In this document: in pieces, positions 62,305-64,000 of the stretch
Layout of the letters: every line of letters begins with the position of its first letter
Numbering within the stretch: position 1 is the stretch's first letter
NCBI RefSeq assembly: GCF_002056795.1
Contig: NZ_CP020104.1
Coordinates: 620,001 to 684,000 of the forward strand
Direction: 5' to 3'
From: Spirosoma aerolatum
GTDB lineage: Bacteria > Bacteroidota > Bacteroidia > Cytophagales > Spirosomataceae
DNA: 64,000 nucleotides
The notes under the pieces: model-generated
What the model saw: the letters and a program-made list of their open reading frames with translations, nothing else
Told to the model about the DNA's origin: nothing
The model's database searches: none
Translations under genes and position numbers: made by a program

Positions 62305-64000
62305 TTACATCGTTTTCGTTACAACCCCGCCCTTGCGGCTATCCACTTCGACGGTGTATTTGTCGGCTTTGCCCTTAACAATCCAGCGGACCCGGACCGA
62401 GTTACCCCCGCCACCAAAACCGCCGAAGCCATTGCCTCCGCCCCCTGACACCGTGCCGCCAATGTTGGCTACTTCAATGGTCTGCGGGTTTCGTTTCTGT
62501 TCGCGGGTTAGGCCCAGATCGGCATTCTCGACAATCATCCCCGCCACCACCTGTGCATTTTTGAGGGTAATATAATCGGGCCGTTCGATCTTAAACCGAA
62601 GATCCTGGGCCGAGTGGGTCGGGATGGCGCGGTGGTTCATCACCGTAGCAGTTACCTCCGAATATCCCCCCGGCAGTTCGCGGGATTTGATGTCCATGAT
62701 CTCCAGTTTGGGCGTATGGAACGTGTGGAGCAAGGTAAACGCCATGTTGCGATGGCCTTCCTCCTCCAGCATGAAGCCCGGCGTATTCCGCACATAGTTT
62801 CGCTTTACGCCCCCGATCTCAATGTCGCCGTACTGGGGGTGTTTGATGGGCTTCCACTTTACGTAGGCATCGCCGAGGAGCAACAACTTATCGAATTCCT
62901 CAAATTCCGTGTTGGAAAACCGGTCGGCTGTTGAGTTTTTATTGAATAGGCGGTATGAGTTATTGATTTCGTTGGAGAACATAAAGATACCCCGATTCAA
63001 CCCGATAAAGTCGATCTCTCCCCCATAGACCGTGTACAGGTCTTTCCAGAGCACATAGTATTTGTATCCTGGAATCATTTTCTCGCCGGTCTTGCCGATC
63101 AGGTCATATACAGCAATGTCGGCCTGGGGCACGTACATCTGGTCTTCCTCGGCACCCGGTGGGCGCAAAAACATCCCCCCAAAATTATGGTAACTTTGGG
63201 CACCGGCAATGTTGGGGTGGCTATAGAAAAATTTCTTTACGTTCTGAGTTTCGGCCAGCGTACCGGGGAAGTAGAAAGCGCCATTCTGCACGTAATCGGG
63301 CTGCCAGTTCCAGCCCCAGTCGCGGTTCGGGTCATAGGAACCGGGCGTATCTTCATTCACCCGCCCGTCGCCGTCGTTATCGATGCCTTCGTTGCCCAGT
63401 AGTTCATACTCACCCGGTTCGTCGGGAGCGGCCTGAATCATGCGCACGGGGTTGCTGGGGTCCACTTTCCAACGACCGGTCGGCGATTTACGGCGCATCT
63501 GCACAATATTCCCATCGCCGTCGAGGTCGTCCACATCGTCTTCATCGGCCGTCCCGTCGCCATCGTCATCGAGGGGAATCATACCCGAGCGCGACGAACT
63601 GGTCGTGTTGGCTTTGTGCATAAAATTTTCGTGAGCATCGGGGTTGAGTGACGGCGAAATGTAGAACGTTTTGTCTTTCAGCAGCTGGGTAATAAAATCG
63701 ACTTTGCCAAAATTTTCGGCCAGGTACCAGACGGTATACATGCTGAACTGCGTTCCCTGCAACTCGTTGGCGTGAATGTTGCCATCGATCCAGAAGGCCG
63801 GTTTTTGTTCGGGCTTACCGGTTTTGAAATCGCTCACCGTAATCACCCACATATCGCGCCCCATCGACGACTTGCCCATGCTTTCGACCCGCACCAGATC
63901 GGGGTGCTTTTTGGCCAGTTCCTGGGCCAGTTTGGTGTAGCCGGCAAAGTCCATGTAGTAATTCCACGTCCAGGGGACTTTGGGGTTGGCGGGCGTACCA
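62305..64000 (-). CDS. M14 family zinc carboxypeptidase, 5' end beyond the window
   Basis: At least 565 codons; the frame is open to the right edge. A TonB-independent secreted peptidase: residues before the internal Met read WTWNYYMDFAGYTKLAQELA. Zinc ligands appear as GNIHANELQGTQFS (His-x2-Glu) and SYHNFGGMF (third His). Two Asp-rich insertions, DDDGDGTADEDDVDDLDGDG and NDGDGRVNEDTPGS, look like calcium-binding loops. The C-terminal ~130 residues are a beta domain with a glycine-rich segment (GGGGNGFGGFGGGG). Substrate is unknown; a Glu for catalysis is probably in the YVRNTPGFMLEEEGHRN region. Confidence 0.82.
   Translation of the reverse strand, partial: GTPANPKVPWTWNYYMDFAGYTKLAQELAKKHPDLVRVESMGKSSMGRDMWVITVSDFKTGKPEQKPAFWIDGNIHANELQGTQFSMYTVWYLAENFGKVDFITQLLKDKTFYISPSLNPDAHENFMHKANTTSSSRSGMIPLDDDGDGTADEDDVDDLDGDGNIVQMRRKSPTGRWKVDPSNPVRMIQAAPDEPGEYELLGNEGIDNDGDGRVNEDTPGSYDPNRDWGWNWQPDYVQNGAFYFPGTLAETQNVKKFFYSHPNIAGAQSYHNFGGMFLRPPGAEEDQMYVPQADIAVYDLIGKTGEKMIPGYKYYVLWKDLYTVYGGEIDFIGLNRGIFMFSNEINNSYRLFNKNSTADRFSNTEFEEFDKLLLLGDAYVKWKPIKHPQYGDIEIGGVKRNYVRNTPGFMLEEEGHRNMAFTLLHTFHTPKLEIMDIKSRELPGGYSEVTATVMNHRAIPTHSAQDLRFKIERPDYITLKNAQVVAGMIVENADLGLTREQKRNPQTIEVANIGGTVSGGGGNGFGGFGGGGNSVRVRWIVKGKADKYTVEVDSRKGGVVTKTM

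Noticed and set aside
1..64000. Search for tRNA or rRNA genes
   Set aside because: No stretch with cloverleaf-type arms or rRNA-like sequence was recognised by eye; a covariance search could still find one.

Overview
The window comes from a Bacteroidota chromosome, most likely Cytophagales and probably Spirosoma-like. This rests on protein content and is not proved from sequence alone. The pointers are two ECF sigma/FecR/SusC/SusD loci, a Wzi-type outer-membrane protein, a YtxJ-type bacilliredoxin, SusD-like and DUF4625 lipoproteins, and promoters that fit the Bacteroidota pattern TTG-N19-TAnnTTTG. No rRNA, tRNA, CRISPR array or intact insertion sequence was recognised.

Layout. 1-11.3 kb is a housekeeping-type region: rmlB (partial) and galE, a transglutaminase-like protein, a phosphopantetheinyl transferase, a WD40 gene with a one-base frameshift, divIVA, folB, ytxJ, waaA, rsgA, an Uma2-family gene with an in-frame stop, and a cystathionine beta-synthase-like gene. 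10.9-17.9 kb is regulatory: a LytTR protein, an ECF sigma factor, a 1308-residue hybrid histidine kinase with four PAS domains, two receivers and an HPt, and two single receiver proteins. 18-27 kb carries a sorbosone dehydrogenase-like secreted protein, a Wzi-type porin, an AraC regulator, a quinone oxidoreductase, a DedA protein and an MFS transporter. 26.8-28.8 kb is a decayed patch in which a truncated AraC gene abuts a truncated cupin gene.

28.8-39.2 kb and 39.9-49.6 kb are two consecutive ECF-sigma/FecR/SusC/SusD loci of the same design. In each, the SusC has an N-terminal STN signalling domain that should talk to the FecR anti-sigma factor. The first locus continues into a GH43-like protein, a Tat-exported Gfo/Idh/MocA oxidoreductase and an esterase; the second continues into two sulfatases, which suggests a sulfated glycan. 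A dead ECF sigma gene lies on the opposite strand between them.

49.8-59.5 kb is the most interesting part. A His-rich coiled lipoprotein, a TonB-dependent receptor followed by three DUF4625-type lipoproteins, a COG0523/CobW GTPase with a His-rich loop, an alkaline phosphatase, a Fur/Zur-family repressor, a 67-residue exported protein and a DUF3299-type protein sit together. Four copies of a 15-bp palindrome close to TGCAACAATGTTGCA overlap the three promoters found here. I read this as a Zur-type zinc-starvation regulon; the metal and the regulator-operator link are inferred. The window closes with a propeller lipoprotein, a class A beta-lactamase and the 3' part of an M14 carboxypeptidase.

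Many gene ends carry long, perfect, mutually unrelated inverted repeats (arms 19-44 bp) that probably act as terminators.
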